NCBI GenBank assembly: GCA_000697335.1 | Contig: JNEM01014676.1 | Coordinates: forward strand, 1 to 15,924 | Reading direction: 5' to 3' | From: Conidiobolus incongruus B7586 | Taxonomy: Eukaryota > Entomophthoromycota > Entomophthoromycetes > Entomophthorales > Conidiobolaceae | Length of the DNA stretch: 15,924 bases | Shown here: positions 1 to 8,678 of the stretch, in pieces | Numbering within the stretch: the stretch's first letter is position 1 | How the letters are laid out: each line of letters starts with the position of its first letter | Notes under the pieces: model-generated | Databases searched by the model: none | Seen by the model: the letters and a program-made list of their open reading frames with translations, nothing else | What the model was told of the DNA's origin: nothing | Translations under genes and position numbers: made by a program

Positions 1-1530
1 ATATTAATTAAAAATTAAAGAAAATGAAAGTAATTATAATTAACAAAATCTTATAAAATATTATTCAAAGCCAAGGTTTTTATAATAAATTATAATAATT
101 AATAATTTTTAAATCTATTTATATAACTATTTATTTAAAAATAAAACAAAATATTAAATTAAATTAAAATAGTCCCTATTATAAATTCAAATAAACAAAT
201 ATTTTATTGGTAATTAAATGGTAATTATTATATTAAATTAAAATTTAATATAGTTTTTTACTTAGTTTTTAATGGTAAATTAATTATTAATAGGTGTTAT
301 ATTATATTTTTAAATAATTTCTAATTGGTATTTTTGTCATAAAATAAAAATACTTATTATTTTATGTTATAATTACAAGATTCATAAAGTTAAACTTGCA
401 AAAGATTTCCTATATGAAAAAACTAGAAAGAATTTTTATATCTATTATATTTACTTAATTATAACCTATATAATTATAATTGTTTTAGGCAATTAAAAAA
501 TATGCTTGAAAGAAAAAATTCCTAAAAACAAATTATATTAATTTGTGAAATAATAAAATTTCAGTCTTTTATAAAAAAAACTGTTTAAGTGTTAGAAGCT
601 TGCTAAAGGTATGGTAAAGAGCTATTAATAGTAAAAGAGAGTATCAATTTTATATTGTAAAATAAATTTTATAAATCATATATTAATATTTTTATGTAAT
701 TTTATAATTGTGCGGTTATTTAATTTCTGTACTAATATTTATCTGATTTAATTCATTTCAAATATCATTTTAGATTTTAAATAAATATTATGTTAAAATA
801 TATATTAAACTTTCTGTTTATGGTAAAGATGATTCTGGTTCTATATAATACAATGAAACTGATATAACGTATTTTATTAATCAATGAATTGCTTCATTCA
901 TCGTTATATTGAGAGTACCTTTTTGAAATGACGAATTGAGTTCAATCATAGCAGATAACATGTCTTATTATAATGTTAAGATTATTCTTGCCAATATTCT
1001 GATATTACATGAAACATGATATATTTAAAATATAGATAGTATATTAGAAATATACTGTGATTAAAATTAATATATATTGGACTATTTAAGGAGTTAAAAT
1101 TAAAATTGTAATATAAGAATATTCGGTTTCAATGAATATCTGTAATAAATAATATGTTTTGTCCAACTATTGAGTTAATGGGGTTCAAGGAAATCTAGCA
1201 TATCATTAGAAAATATACTTATCAAATAATTAATAATATTATATATATGATTTTGAGTTGAGCTTTAAATTTAAAACTCGTTAGAAAAATATTATAATTG
1301 TACAATTACAAAAAGTACTAACATAATATATATTTTAGATATATAATTCTATAATGTATTACAAAATCTATATATATTCAAAGAAATCTACTATTTAAAT
1401 TCTTTTTTATTAGAATGATTATTGATTAATTAATATGTCCAAAAAATGCAGAGACTAAAATTAGATTATTTGATGGAATAAAGATTGGAAATGAATTTGG
1501 AGATAAATTTCTCTGAAATTTTATACTCGA
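1..1530. other. AT-rich intergenic region, no gene seen
   Basis: About 1.5 kb of very AT-rich DNA lies downstream of the first minus-strand gene. I see no open frame with coding composition, no RNA gene and no clear repeat family. A short hairpin-like word (ATGAA-TTGC-TTCAT, near 885-900) is the only local symmetry I noticed and it is probably chance. The 3' UTR and polyadenylation site of the gene ending at 1531 should lie in the last few hundred bases, but I cannot place them. Confidence 0.7.
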
Positions 1531-1998
1531 TTAAAATAATAAAATTGCACTAACAACTGCAATTGGAAGAATAATAGCTGCAGGTTTCAAAACATTTCCA
1601 GAGTTTCTATACGATCTAGAGTTGAAATTACCCGTGCGGAAAGTTGCTGTGGCTTCAAGCATTCCAGAGTTCACATTAGCAGAATTGAAAGATGGCCTGT
1701 TCCACACACCAGGGAATGCTGAAGGGAATGCACCAATGGGAGCTCCGAAGCCACCACCACAGTATTGAGCAGCTTGAGCATTGATAACAGATATTTCCTG
1801 GAAATAGTTGGGATCACTCGTACATCCTTGGTAGCAAGATGCCAAATGTTGAGATTCAGTACACATACATTGTGGATTGCCTCCACAATTAGCCATTTGA
1901 GCTTGTGCCTCCTGGACACAAACTTGAACAGGCTGAGATTGGAAGCAAAATTGAGAAAGGGTAGGAGTAATTAAGGCTAATAAGACAGCAGATTTCAT
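1531..1998 (-). CDS. Small secreted eight-cysteine GPI-anchor-type protein (CFEM-like), paralogue 1
   Basis: A 155-residue intronless protein. Residues 1-15 form a signal peptide (MK, a hydrophobic stretch, then a likely cut after Ser15 before QFC). Eight cysteines lie at 18, 27, 38, 44, 46, 55, 59 and 80. The CxC followed by C-x8-C-x3-C resembles the CFEM domain of fungal cell-surface haem-binding proteins, but the first gap is longer than usual and the position of the CFEM haem-ligand Asp is Asn41. A Gly/Pro linker (84-106) precedes the conserved EATATFRTG...SYRNS stretch (115-133). Residues 139-155 are hydrophobic and end the protein, with small residues around Asn132-Gly134 as possible GPI attachment sites. 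The ATG at 1998 gives the same N-terminus as the paralogues at 5811 and 7309. A cell-wall or membrane-anchored role is inferred; the ligand is unknown. Coding composition is far richer in GC than the flanks. Confidence 0.88.
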   Translation of the reverse strand: MKSAVLLALITPTLSQFCFQSQPVQVCVQEAQAQMANCGGNPQCMCTESQHLASCYQGCTSDPNYFQEISVINAQAAQYCGGGFGAPIGAFPSAFPGVWNRPSFNSANVNSGMLEATATFRTGNFNSRSYRNSGNVLKPAAIILPIAVVSAILLF

Positions 1999-2076
1999 AT
2001 TGATTAATTAAAAAATATTAAATTTGAAACTATTAAAAACTGATGAATGGTTCAGGAATCATCCATCTCCACTATA

Positions 2077-2084
2077 CTTTTATA
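2077..2084 (-). promoter_or_regulatory. TATA box of paralogue 1
   Basis: TATAAAAG on the minus strand, starting 86 bp upstream of the ATG at 1998. The paralogues at 5811 and 7309 have TATA-like boxes at nearly the same distance (87 and 97 bp), which supports this site. Confidence 0.65.
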
Positions 2085-2114
2085 CCATATCGAAGATTCG
2101 CTGTAGGAAAAATA

Positions 2115-2133
2115 TTGGGGAAAAATGGGGGAT
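2115..2133 (-). promoter_or_regulatory. Shared C-rich upstream element, copy at paralogue 1
   Basis: On the minus strand this reads ATCCCCCATTTTTCCCCAA. It differs at three positions from the 19-bp element ATCCCCCAAATTTCTCCAA found upstream of the plus-strand paralogues at 5673 and 7161. It is preceded by CTGAA, as is the copy at 5673. It begins 49 bp upstream of the TATA box, against 51 bp at the other two genes. It is probably a transcription-factor site shared by the family; the factor is unknown. Confidence 0.7.
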
Positions 2134-2189
2134 TTCAGTCGCTGCCTAAGACTTGAAATGTGCTTCTAACTAATTCAATGGAGTATGAA

Positions 2190-2292
2190 GGAGAAATCTA
2201 ACAAGTTTCTATCAATAGCCCACACTTGATTGGAGTATCTATCCAAATTTTTAGCTGGGGTAACGTTTTAATTGTTGCCGAGCAATTTCTCC
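2190..2292. promoter_or_regulatory. Extra TTTCTCC words upstream of paralogue 1
   Basis: The core TTTCTCC of the shared element recurs here, once on the minus strand (2190-2196) and once on the plus strand (2286-2292). The whole stretch from about 2040 to 2540 is less AT-rich than other intergenic DNA, as expected for an extended promoter. That these words are extra binding sites is inference. Confidence 0.4.
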
Positions 2293-2539
2293 ATTGTATC
2301 ATTTTCAGTTGACGAGGTTTGGATTAATACAATCCAAGAAAATTCAATTACTCGATTCTTCTAATTGATGAAATTTTATTTTGATCTGATTGGATTCAAA
2401 TTTCGTGATTGGATGCAATAGCAAAACGTTCAATTTCTAAATTAGTATCATATTATAGCTCAATTAGGCTGTGTTAGTTTAGTTTAATAGATAGGGAGTA
2501 TCCAAGGATTTATTGAGTTAATCAAGTTAATATTTAGTT

Positions 2540-3263
2540 AAAATAAAATGTAACAAAATATACACTATAATTAAATTTTATTCAATATTTAGTATTTAAT
2601 ATATTAATTCATTTAAAATTTATATATTTTAAGTATTTATTTATTTATTTATTAAGCTGAAATTTTTATAATGATGTAATGACACCTTTAACACTTCTAA
2701 TTAAAACTCATATCTTTTATTGTGCCAAGTTTTATCTAATACTTATTTATAATGTTACTAATCAAGATGAAATATTATAAAAAATATATATGGGTTATGA
2801 TACTAATATATTATAATATAAAATTTTGAAATATATTGTAATAAAAAAATTATAGATTATTAACTTCAAATTCTATTTCAAAAATATTTATAGTATTAGT
2901 GATTATAAAACTTATGAGATTGATTAGCTTATTTATTTTTAAAATATGATAAATGGTTGAAAATAATTGATTATATTTATATTTAAAACATAGGAAAAGG
3001 TATATATATATATATATATAGCTACTTATCGATTTCATTTTATTCTGAATCAATATCATATATTATACACTTAAAAAACAACATCAAAATTAAATTTATA
3101 TGAATATAATATTTATTATATTAAAATATACATATATAAAAAAATATTTAATTAACTTTGAAAATTTGATTTAAAAAATTATTTGATTTAAACTTATTAG
3201 CTTTGATTCGTTAGCTTATTTCCATACTATATACCAGTCCATTAGGATAATTACATTTGTAAA
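2540..3263. other. AT-rich spacer between paralogues 1 and 2, with microsatellites
   Basis: This is the gene-free spacer between the upstream region of paralogue 1 and the 3' end of paralogue 2. It holds a TATT x5 microsatellite at 2634-2653 and a TA x10 microsatellite at 3001-3020. A minus-strand open frame across 2850-3059 is low-complexity (Tyr/Ile runs made by the TA repeat) and is not a gene. Confidence 0.7.
3001..3020. repeat. (TA)10 microsatellite
   Basis: A perfect TA dinucleotide run, ten units, in intergenic DNA. No function is implied. Confidence 0.9.
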
Positions 3264-3848
3264 TTAGAGGTGAGTAAAGATAACTGATGCAATAGCAACC
3301 ACAGAAACGACGATTGGAGCTGCTTTGTTACCAGTGGCTGAATTACGGTAAGAGTGTGAGTTAGCATTTCCTGAGCGGAAGGTAGCAGTAGCTTGGAATT
3401 GCATCTGGTTATCACTCATTGATCCGATTGCTTGACGAGGAACACCAAATGGGACAAGTCCTGGGATAGCACTTGGGACCGCTCCGGGAACCATACTAGG
3501 AATTGCACCAGGAACCACACCAGGAATTGCACCAGGAACCACGCCAGGAACGGCAGATGGGAACGCACCAGGGGCTCCTATAAATCCAGGTCGGGAACAA
3601 TGCCTAGCGATCTCACTATTAACAAAGTTGAGACGGTCCAGGAAAGTGGGATCTCCAGGACATCTTGAGTAACAGAGTGCCCAAGCTTCACTAGCAGAAC
3701 AGGCACATGAGGGATTGCCACCGCATACATTATGACGATTTTCGGCGTCTTGAACACAAGCATGCACTTCAGCCTGGAACTGACATACTTGAGCTTGAAT
3801 AGGGGCTGATAGGATAGCGAACACTGAAGCAAGACTTAAGAATTTCAT
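3264..3848 (-). CDS. Secreted eight-cysteine GPI-anchor-type protein with expanded proline repeat, paralogue 2
   Basis: A 194-residue intronless protein and the divergent member of the cluster. A signal peptide covers about residues 1-19. Cysteines at 22, 31, 42, 48, 50, 59, 63 and 84 have exactly the spacing of the other three proteins. The CFEM-like Asp position is Asn45. Between residues 93 and 137 proline recurs at every fourth position without a break (twelve prolines; units of the type PGAI, PGVV, PSMV), where the paralogues have only a short linker. The conserved QATATFRSG...SYRNS stretch is at 152-170, and residues 178-194 form a hydrophobic tail, so GPI anchoring near Asn169-Ala171 is likely. 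The repeat would act as a longer stalk holding the cysteine domain away from the membrane or wall (inference). The ATG at 3848 opens the signal peptide directly. Confidence 0.88.
   Translation of the reverse strand: MKFLSLASVFAILSAPIQAQVCQFQAEVHACVQDAENRHNVCGGNPSCACSASEAWALCYSRCPGDPTFLDRLNFVNSEIARHCSRPGFIGAPGAFPSAVPGVVPGAIPGVVPGAIPSMVPGAVPSAIPGLVPFGVPRQAIGSMSDNQMQFQATATFRSGNANSHSYRNSATGNKAAPIVVSVVAIASVIFTHL
3438..3572 (-). repeat. In-gene 12-bp-period repeat encoding Pro-every-fourth-residue linker
   Basis: This encodes residues 93-137 of paralogue 2. Each 12-bp unit encodes one proline tetrapeptide. Two adjacent 24-bp copies (3499-3522 and 3523-3546) differ at one base, which points to recent tandem duplication and possible length variation between strains. 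Confidence 0.85.
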
Positions 3849-3929
3849 ATCAAAGCTATTAAAATTAAATCACCTAAAAACTTTGAATTTTAATATTATT
3901 ATTGATGTCATAATACAGACCCTTGCTAG

Positions 3930-3937
3930 TTTATATA
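3930..3937 (-). promoter_or_regulatory. TATA box of paralogue 2
   Basis: TATATAAA on the minus strand, starting 89 bp upstream of the ATG at 3848, in line with the TATA-to-ATG distances of the paralogues. Confidence 0.6.
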
Positions 3938-4010
3938 TCTAAGCTTGACTGCAAAAGAATGTGATGATTTGAATGAATTTCACCAATATCATAGGAGATC
4001 CTCCATAACC

Positions 4011-4024
4011 TTGGAGAAAATTTT
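4011..4024 (-). promoter_or_regulatory. Partial copy of the shared upstream element at paralogue 2
   Basis: On the minus strand this reads AAAATTTTCTCCAA and matches the second half of the shared element (AAATTTCTCCAA). The C-rich first half is missing, and the site is about 75-85 bp from the TATA box instead of about 40. A near-palindrome GGAGATCCTCC lies at 3994-4004. It is either a degenerate or an independent site. Confidence 0.4.
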
Positions 4025-4280
4025 ATGGATAATTTTAGTTAATTAGGTTATTGGTCACCTTATCTTCACTAATTTCAAAATTAAAGTAAATAATAAACCT
4101 CTAATTCAATCAAGTTAAACCAATTCTTTTAATTTCATTAAAGTACTAAAACAGAAATTGTCAACGTTTGATAAAATGCTCAATTAGCGAATTGTAAGTA
4201 TATCACTAAAATTTACAGGGGTGCGATTCGTGCAAAACATTCGATTTAAGATATTTCTGTGGGGTAAGTCCACATGAACA

Positions 4281-5640
4281 ATTGGGAATTTTAAAGTTGA
4301 TCAACTGTAAATTTTTTATTTTGAAATATATATTTGGAATTTGATACGTTTATTAAAAGATGATCAATACTTAATTTTTTTATTGGCTTTGGTATTTGTT
4401 TATATTTTTTGGAAATGGATATGACATCTAGGCATGATATTTTTTGTTTATTTTGATTTAAATTTATCTAATATAAATACTGGATAAAAGATCCATTTAA
4501 CAGTATTAGGTTGATTTGTACCAAATTAACCAGGTTTTAACGTTGATAATTTTAATATAAAGTTATAATTAAATTTATGTTAAGAGTTTATATATTAAAG
4601 TAAAACTAACTCAAATTTCTCGAAAAAAGTTTAGAATATCGCAAATTATAATTTATATATTTGAAATAAAAATCTCTAACTTGTTTTGAATATATTATTT
4701 GTGCTATACAAATGATTCATTATTATTTAATATTAAGTTTGTAATATATTTCAACTGAATATTATATGACAGCTATCTTTTTTATTTTCAGTTTTTGTTA
4801 TTTATCACAGTAACCATAAAAACTCAAATTGTAACTGTGATTAATAAATTGATCAATATTCCAATAATTGAATAGTATGTTTATATTATTCATATTTTAA
4901 ATAGTTTTTCAAAAATATATTGTAAATTTAAATCGAACTTAACGTTTAGTCTGTTATATTTGGCGAGATTATAAATTATTTCATTAATCAAAGCGATTTA
5001 TATATATTACATTATATAATCAAGGATAATATTTTTGCAATTTATTGAATGAAAATATATTATCATATTATCTATCATGCTCTCTTGTATACTATATTGT
5101 GAGATTAACATTATTAGATTCGGACTTTTCTGACTACAGATTAATCAAATTTGATTGATGGGTCTAATAATAAGATAAATACTATTCCAATTAAAATATC
5201 AGAAACTAAAATACAAATATTTGACATATATAAGTATTAGTTTTTGAATATTATTATTCATAATTCTAAGAGGATTATACTACTAATAAATATTAAATTT
5301 CTTATTCAGATGAACTATCAATGTTTAAATAATATTATTATATTTTAGCCAAGAAATCTTATAAGCCTCGATTTAAGTTATTATTTTTATTACTTTAAAT
5401 ATAGAAAAATTAACAATTCAAAAATTTCTGAAAATAACCATACAATATAAATTAGTAACTTGGCATAAATAAACAAGATAATGCTGGTGGTAATCAAATT
5501 ATTTAATTGTTGTTAATATAGTATATCATACGATTGGATATATATGTATATACCTTTAAAGATCTACAAATATTGAAACAAAAAAATCCAGGTACTCTAA
5601 GAATTTCATGAAATTAACACCATAATTAAACTTAATATTC
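4281..5640. other. AT-rich spacer between the divergent paralogues 2 and 3
   Basis: About 1.4 kb of very AT-rich DNA separates the upstream regions of two genes that point away from each other. I see no coding frame, RNA gene or repeat family. Distal regulatory sites could lie here but nothing distinct is visible. Confidence 0.65.
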
Positions 5641-5672
5641 AATCCTCAAAAATTATTCCAATTCACTCTGAA

Positions 5673-5691
5673 ATCCCCCAAATTTCTCCAA
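5673..5691 (+). promoter_or_regulatory. Shared C-rich upstream element, copy at paralogue 3
   Basis: ATCCCCCAAATTTCTCCAA, identical over all 19 bases to the copy at 7161 and three mismatches from the copy at 2115-2133. It is preceded by CTGAA, as at paralogue 1. It begins 51 bp upstream of the TATA box. A C-rich block this long is striking in DNA with so little G or C. Confidence 0.75.
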
Positions 5692-5723
5692 AATTTTCCA
5701 TCTGATCTTTTTGTATGTAATTT

Positions 5724-5732
5724 TATATATAA
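5724..5732 (+). promoter_or_regulatory. TATA box of paralogue 3
   Basis: TATATATAA, starting 87 bp upstream of the ATG at 5811, with the same spacing to the C-rich element as in paralogue 4. Confidence 0.65.
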
Positions 5733-5810
5733 GTAAAACGAGAGTAAGGTCATTTCAAGCACTTAATTATCTTTAACATTTTAATATATTTCTAATTCAC
5801 TAATCCAATA

Positions 5811-6287
5811 ATGAAAACTGCTATACTATTAGTTTTAATCGCTCCCGCCATGTCCCAATTCTGTTCCAACTCTCCTCAGGTTCAAGGTTGTGTGCAAGAG
5901 GCTCAGGCTGCATTGATGAACTGTGGTGGTGTTCCCCAGTGCTTATGTCAAGAAGCTCAACATTTGGCTTCTTGTTACCAGGGCTGTCAAGGAGATCCCA
6001 GCTTCATGCAACAAATCCCAATTATTAACGCTCAGGTCGCTCAATATTGTGGTGGTGGTTTCGGCGGTTTCGGAGCTCCTATCGGTGCATTCCCATCCGC
6101 TCTTCCCGGCATGTGGGGCGGTCCTTCAATGGGTCAAGCCAATGTGAACTCAGGAATGTTGGAAGCCACCGCAACCTTCCGCTCGGGTGGAATCAACTCA
6201 AGATCGTACAGAAATTCCGCAAACACATTAAGTCCTGCAACTATCATGCTTCCAATCGCGATAGTAAGTGCTGTCTTATTATTTTAA
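5811..6287 (+). CDS. Small secreted eight-cysteine GPI-anchor-type protein (CFEM-like), paralogue 3
   Basis: A 158-residue intronless protein, close to paralogue 1. A signal peptide covers residues 1-15, with mature QFC following. Cysteines lie at 18, 27, 38, 44, 46, 55, 59 and 80. The residue at the CFEM haem-ligand position is Val41, so Asp-type iron coordination would not be possible there. A Gly-rich linker (GGGFGGFG, 81-88) leads into APIGAFPSALPG (89-100). The EATATFRSG...SYRNS stretch is at 118-136 and the hydrophobic tail at 142-158, with likely GPI attachment near Asn135-Ala137. The gene lies head-to-head with paralogue 2 and has the full promoter module. The ATG has A at -3. The anchored surface location is well supported by sequence; the ligand or function is unknown. 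Confidence 0.9.
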   Translation: MKTAILLVLIAPAMSQFCSNSPQVQGCVQEAQAALMNCGGVPQCLCQEAQHLASCYQGCQGDPSFMQQIPIINAQVAQYCGGGFGGFGAPIGAFPSALPGMWGGPSMGQANVNSGMLEATATFRSGGINSRSYRNSANTLSPATIMLPIAIVSAVLLF

Positions 6288-7150
6288 CTGAATTGAAAGC
6301 TATTGATAAGTGTTCGGTTTCGATTCCTCTGATATTTTATATCAAAGTTATCACAGTTTTCAACATTTTAAGTTTTTGTAAGTAATAATATATTTTTCAT
6401 AATTAATAAATTCATAATAATAACCAAAAAATATTGATATATTTATTTTGAATTATTTGAATAGTAATAATTTAGAATGATTGAAAATGATTTAAAATAT
6501 GTTTATCTTGAATATAAATTATAGTTATATTTATTACCTAATATGGAATTTTATCGAATCAACCTATTTACAAATTATCATTTCAAGAAGCTATATAAAT
6601 ATCTAGTAACTAAAAAAATTTTAAATATAAAGCTTTAATAATATTACTAATTTATTAATTCCTTAGATTATGCATTTATATCTATATATTTGATTTTAAT
6701 ATTACAATATATGTGTATATATAATGATAACAGCTGGAAATTTTTAAACTATATATATTCTATTAATATTGAATCTTGTTAATAAATAATCATTGATTCA
6801 AATTGGAAAAGAAAAAATCGATAATAATATATAGCATAAAATATTCTATAGATAGTATGATTCTCAAATATGATATTTTTTTATTAGCTAATGGAGAATT
6901 ATTTAACTATTGGTTCAATATCATTTCAAATTAAGTTTTTATTAAAATAACATTTTGAAAATTTTTTTGAGTATAAATCATTTTCAATAAAATAATTTCA
7001 CAAGATATTAAATTACAAAAGTAATATTTTAAAAATAAAAGAATTAATCAAAATTATTATATAACAAAGTAAAAAGGTTTATTTTAAAACGAAATTAATC
7101 ATTATTTCTGATGATAAGAGTTAGTTCAATTTAATTTGAAATAGATTAGC
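6288..7150. other. AT-rich spacer between paralogues 3 and 4
   Basis: This is gene-free AT-rich DNA between two genes in tandem. It must hold the 3' UTR of paralogue 3 (an AATAAA-like word is at 6404-6409, AATAAA) and the distal upstream region of paralogue 4. Nothing else is recognisable. Confidence 0.6.
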
Positions 7151-7160
7151 AGTTTTAAAA

Positions 7161-7179
7161 ATCCCCCAAATTTCTCCAA
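7161..7179 (+). promoter_or_regulatory. Shared C-rich upstream element, copy at paralogue 4
   Basis: ATCCCCCAAATTTCTCCAA, identical to the copy at 5673 (the match extends two A bases further upstream). It begins 51 bp upstream of the TATA box. Confidence 0.75.
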
Positions 7180-7211
7180 CTTTAAATTTGACCTGATAGA
7201 TATTGCATTCA

Positions 7212-7219
7212 TATAAATA
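7212..7219 (+). promoter_or_regulatory. TATA box of paralogue 4
   Basis: TATAAATA, starting 97 bp upstream of the ATG at 7309. Just downstream, the leader shares an ATTTCA-AGC-ACTTAA-like string with the leader of paralogue 3, another sign of a common promoter origin. Confidence 0.6.
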
Positions 7220-7308
7220 TGTATTGTGGTTTGATGATTTCAGAGCTACTTAAGAGTTATTCCCTTAATATAATATAATATAATTAATTTAGTATAAGTT
7301 TGATAAGA

Positions 7309-7791
7309 ATGAAGACTGCTATCTTATTTACATTAATCGCTCCAGCTATTTCTCAATTCTGTTTCAATTCTGAGCCGGTACGAGTCTGCGTTAGGGAAGC
7401 ACAAAATTCTCTGATGGACTGTGGTAGTGATTATCACTGCGCATGCTCAGTATCTCAACATTTGGCATCCTGTTATCAGCCATGTCAGAGTGATCCCAAC
7501 TTCTTCCAACAGATCTCGGAAGTCAATGCTCAAGTAACTCAATACTGCAACGGCCCTGGATTCGGAACCCCTATTGGAGCTCCTATCGGAGCTTTCCCAT
7601 CAGCAATTCCAGGGGTGTGGGGTGGTCCTGCCGTCCAATCGGTGAATGTCAACTCCGGAATGTTTGAAGCGACTGCTACATTCCGTAGTGGAGTTTGGAA
7701 TACTAGAGGATATCATAATTCTGCAGATGTTTTTAGTCCTTCGTTTATGGTGTTACCGTTAACAATTGTCAGTGCCGTACTATTATTTTAA
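7309..7791 (+). CDS. Small secreted eight-cysteine GPI-anchor-type protein (CFEM-like), paralogue 4
   Basis: A 160-residue intronless protein. The frame is open from a TTG at 7300, but the ATG at 7309 gives the family N-terminus (MKTAIL) and has AGA before it, so I take that start. A signal peptide covers residues 1-15. Cysteines lie at 18, 27, 38, 44, 46, 55, 59 and 80. This is the only member with Asp41 in a D-x-x-C-x-C context, the arrangement of the haem-iron ligand in CFEM proteins. The linker has a doubled GAPIGA-like unit (86-96). EATATFRSG is at 120-128, followed by a drifted Y-H-N-S version of the conserved stretch to residue 138. The hydrophobic tail is at 144-160, with GPI attachment near Asn137-Ala139. 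If the family binds haem, this copy is the best candidate (inference). Confidence 0.9.
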   Translation: MKTAILFTLIAPAISQFCFNSEPVRVCVREAQNSLMDCGSDYHCACSVSQHLASCYQPCQSDPNFFQQISEVNAQVTQYCNGPGFGTPIGAPIGAFPSAIPGVWGGPAVQSVNVNSGMFEATATFRSGVWNTRGYHNSADVFSPSFMVLPLTIVSAVLLF

Positions 7792-8678
7792 TCACACACT
7801 TGGCGATTAGGATAAGATCTCAAGGCTCAATGGTTTATAATAATATTAATTAATCAAGAATAATTGTTTCATAAAAATCACAATATAATTAATTAAAGAT
7901 TTAAAAAGTTTTAATATAATATAATATGATAAATATTAAATAGGTGGATAGGTAATTTACAGGTTAATAAGGTATAATTAATAATTAAATTTGTTGACAG
8001 CTTATATAATGAATTGATACCTAAATAAATATAAATCTATTAACTAGACTTCAGTTTTAAGTAATACCAAAAAGTTTATTTTTTATAAATTTACATTTAA
8101 TTTATTACTATAAACATTTTATTAATCAAATAATTTGATAATTTAAAAAAAGAATTATTATATATCATAAGTGATATTCATATAAAGTTACAATAAAAAG
8201 AAATTAAATAATAAAAAAATTTTTTAAAAGTTATAAAAAGCACATAGAATAAAAAAATATATAAAATAATATTCAAAATTAAAAAAAATATTAATAATTA
8301 AAATTTTAATTAATCGTTAATATTGGATAATATATATATAATAGAAGTTAAATTACAATAATTAATATAAAACTATTTAGTTATATTATGATTTACATAT
8401 TGATTAATAATATTAAATTAATATCTTAAATATTATAATAGTGATTAAAATATTAATATAAAAATTGATTAATTATAAAAATTAACTTCAATCATCAATT
8501 AATAAAATTAACCCCAAATAAAAGGTGAATATAACTAAATTGATTTTATTATTTGAATATGATAATGAATAATATTAAAAAGATAAAGAGGAATTGGATT
8601 ATTAATCAACGCCTTAATTTCAGTTAATTCAAATGAGAATAAGTGGATCGAAACAGAAATGAAAATCGTGCGATTATC
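7792..8678. other. AT-rich spacer between convergent genes
   Basis: This is gene-free DNA between paralogue 4 (plus) and the methyltransferase (minus), which converge here. It should contain both 3' UTRs. I see no second gene that could supply the missing half of an ergothioneine pathway, no RNA gene and no repeat family. Confidence 0.65.

Noticed and set aside
1765-1974. Plus-strand frame opposite paralogue 1, and similar frames opposite paralogue 2
   Set aside because: They are antisense shadows. The minus-strand frames carry the signal peptide, cysteine pattern and GPI tail shared by the family.
3001-3020. TA-rich runs as a replication origin or transposon target duplication
   Set aside because: Such runs are common in this AT-rich DNA, and nothing else at 3001 suggests an element or origin.
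2850-3059. Minus-strand open frame of 69 codons
   Set aside because: It has low-complexity Ile/Tyr/Leu composition driven by the TA microsatellite, no homology I recognise and no gene-like base composition.
6047-6385. Overlapping plus-strand frames inside and past paralogue 3
   Set aside because: They are shadows of the paralogue 3 reading frame; the paralogues do not conserve them.
7300-7308. TTG start adding three residues to paralogue 4
   Set aside because: The ATG at 7309 matches the N-terminus of paralogues 1 and 3, and non-ATG starts are rare in fungi.
1531-7791. Hydrophobin identity for the eight-cysteine proteins
   Set aside because: Hydrophobins carry two adjacent-cysteine (CC) pairs. 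These proteins have none and instead have C-x-C and a GPI-type tail.
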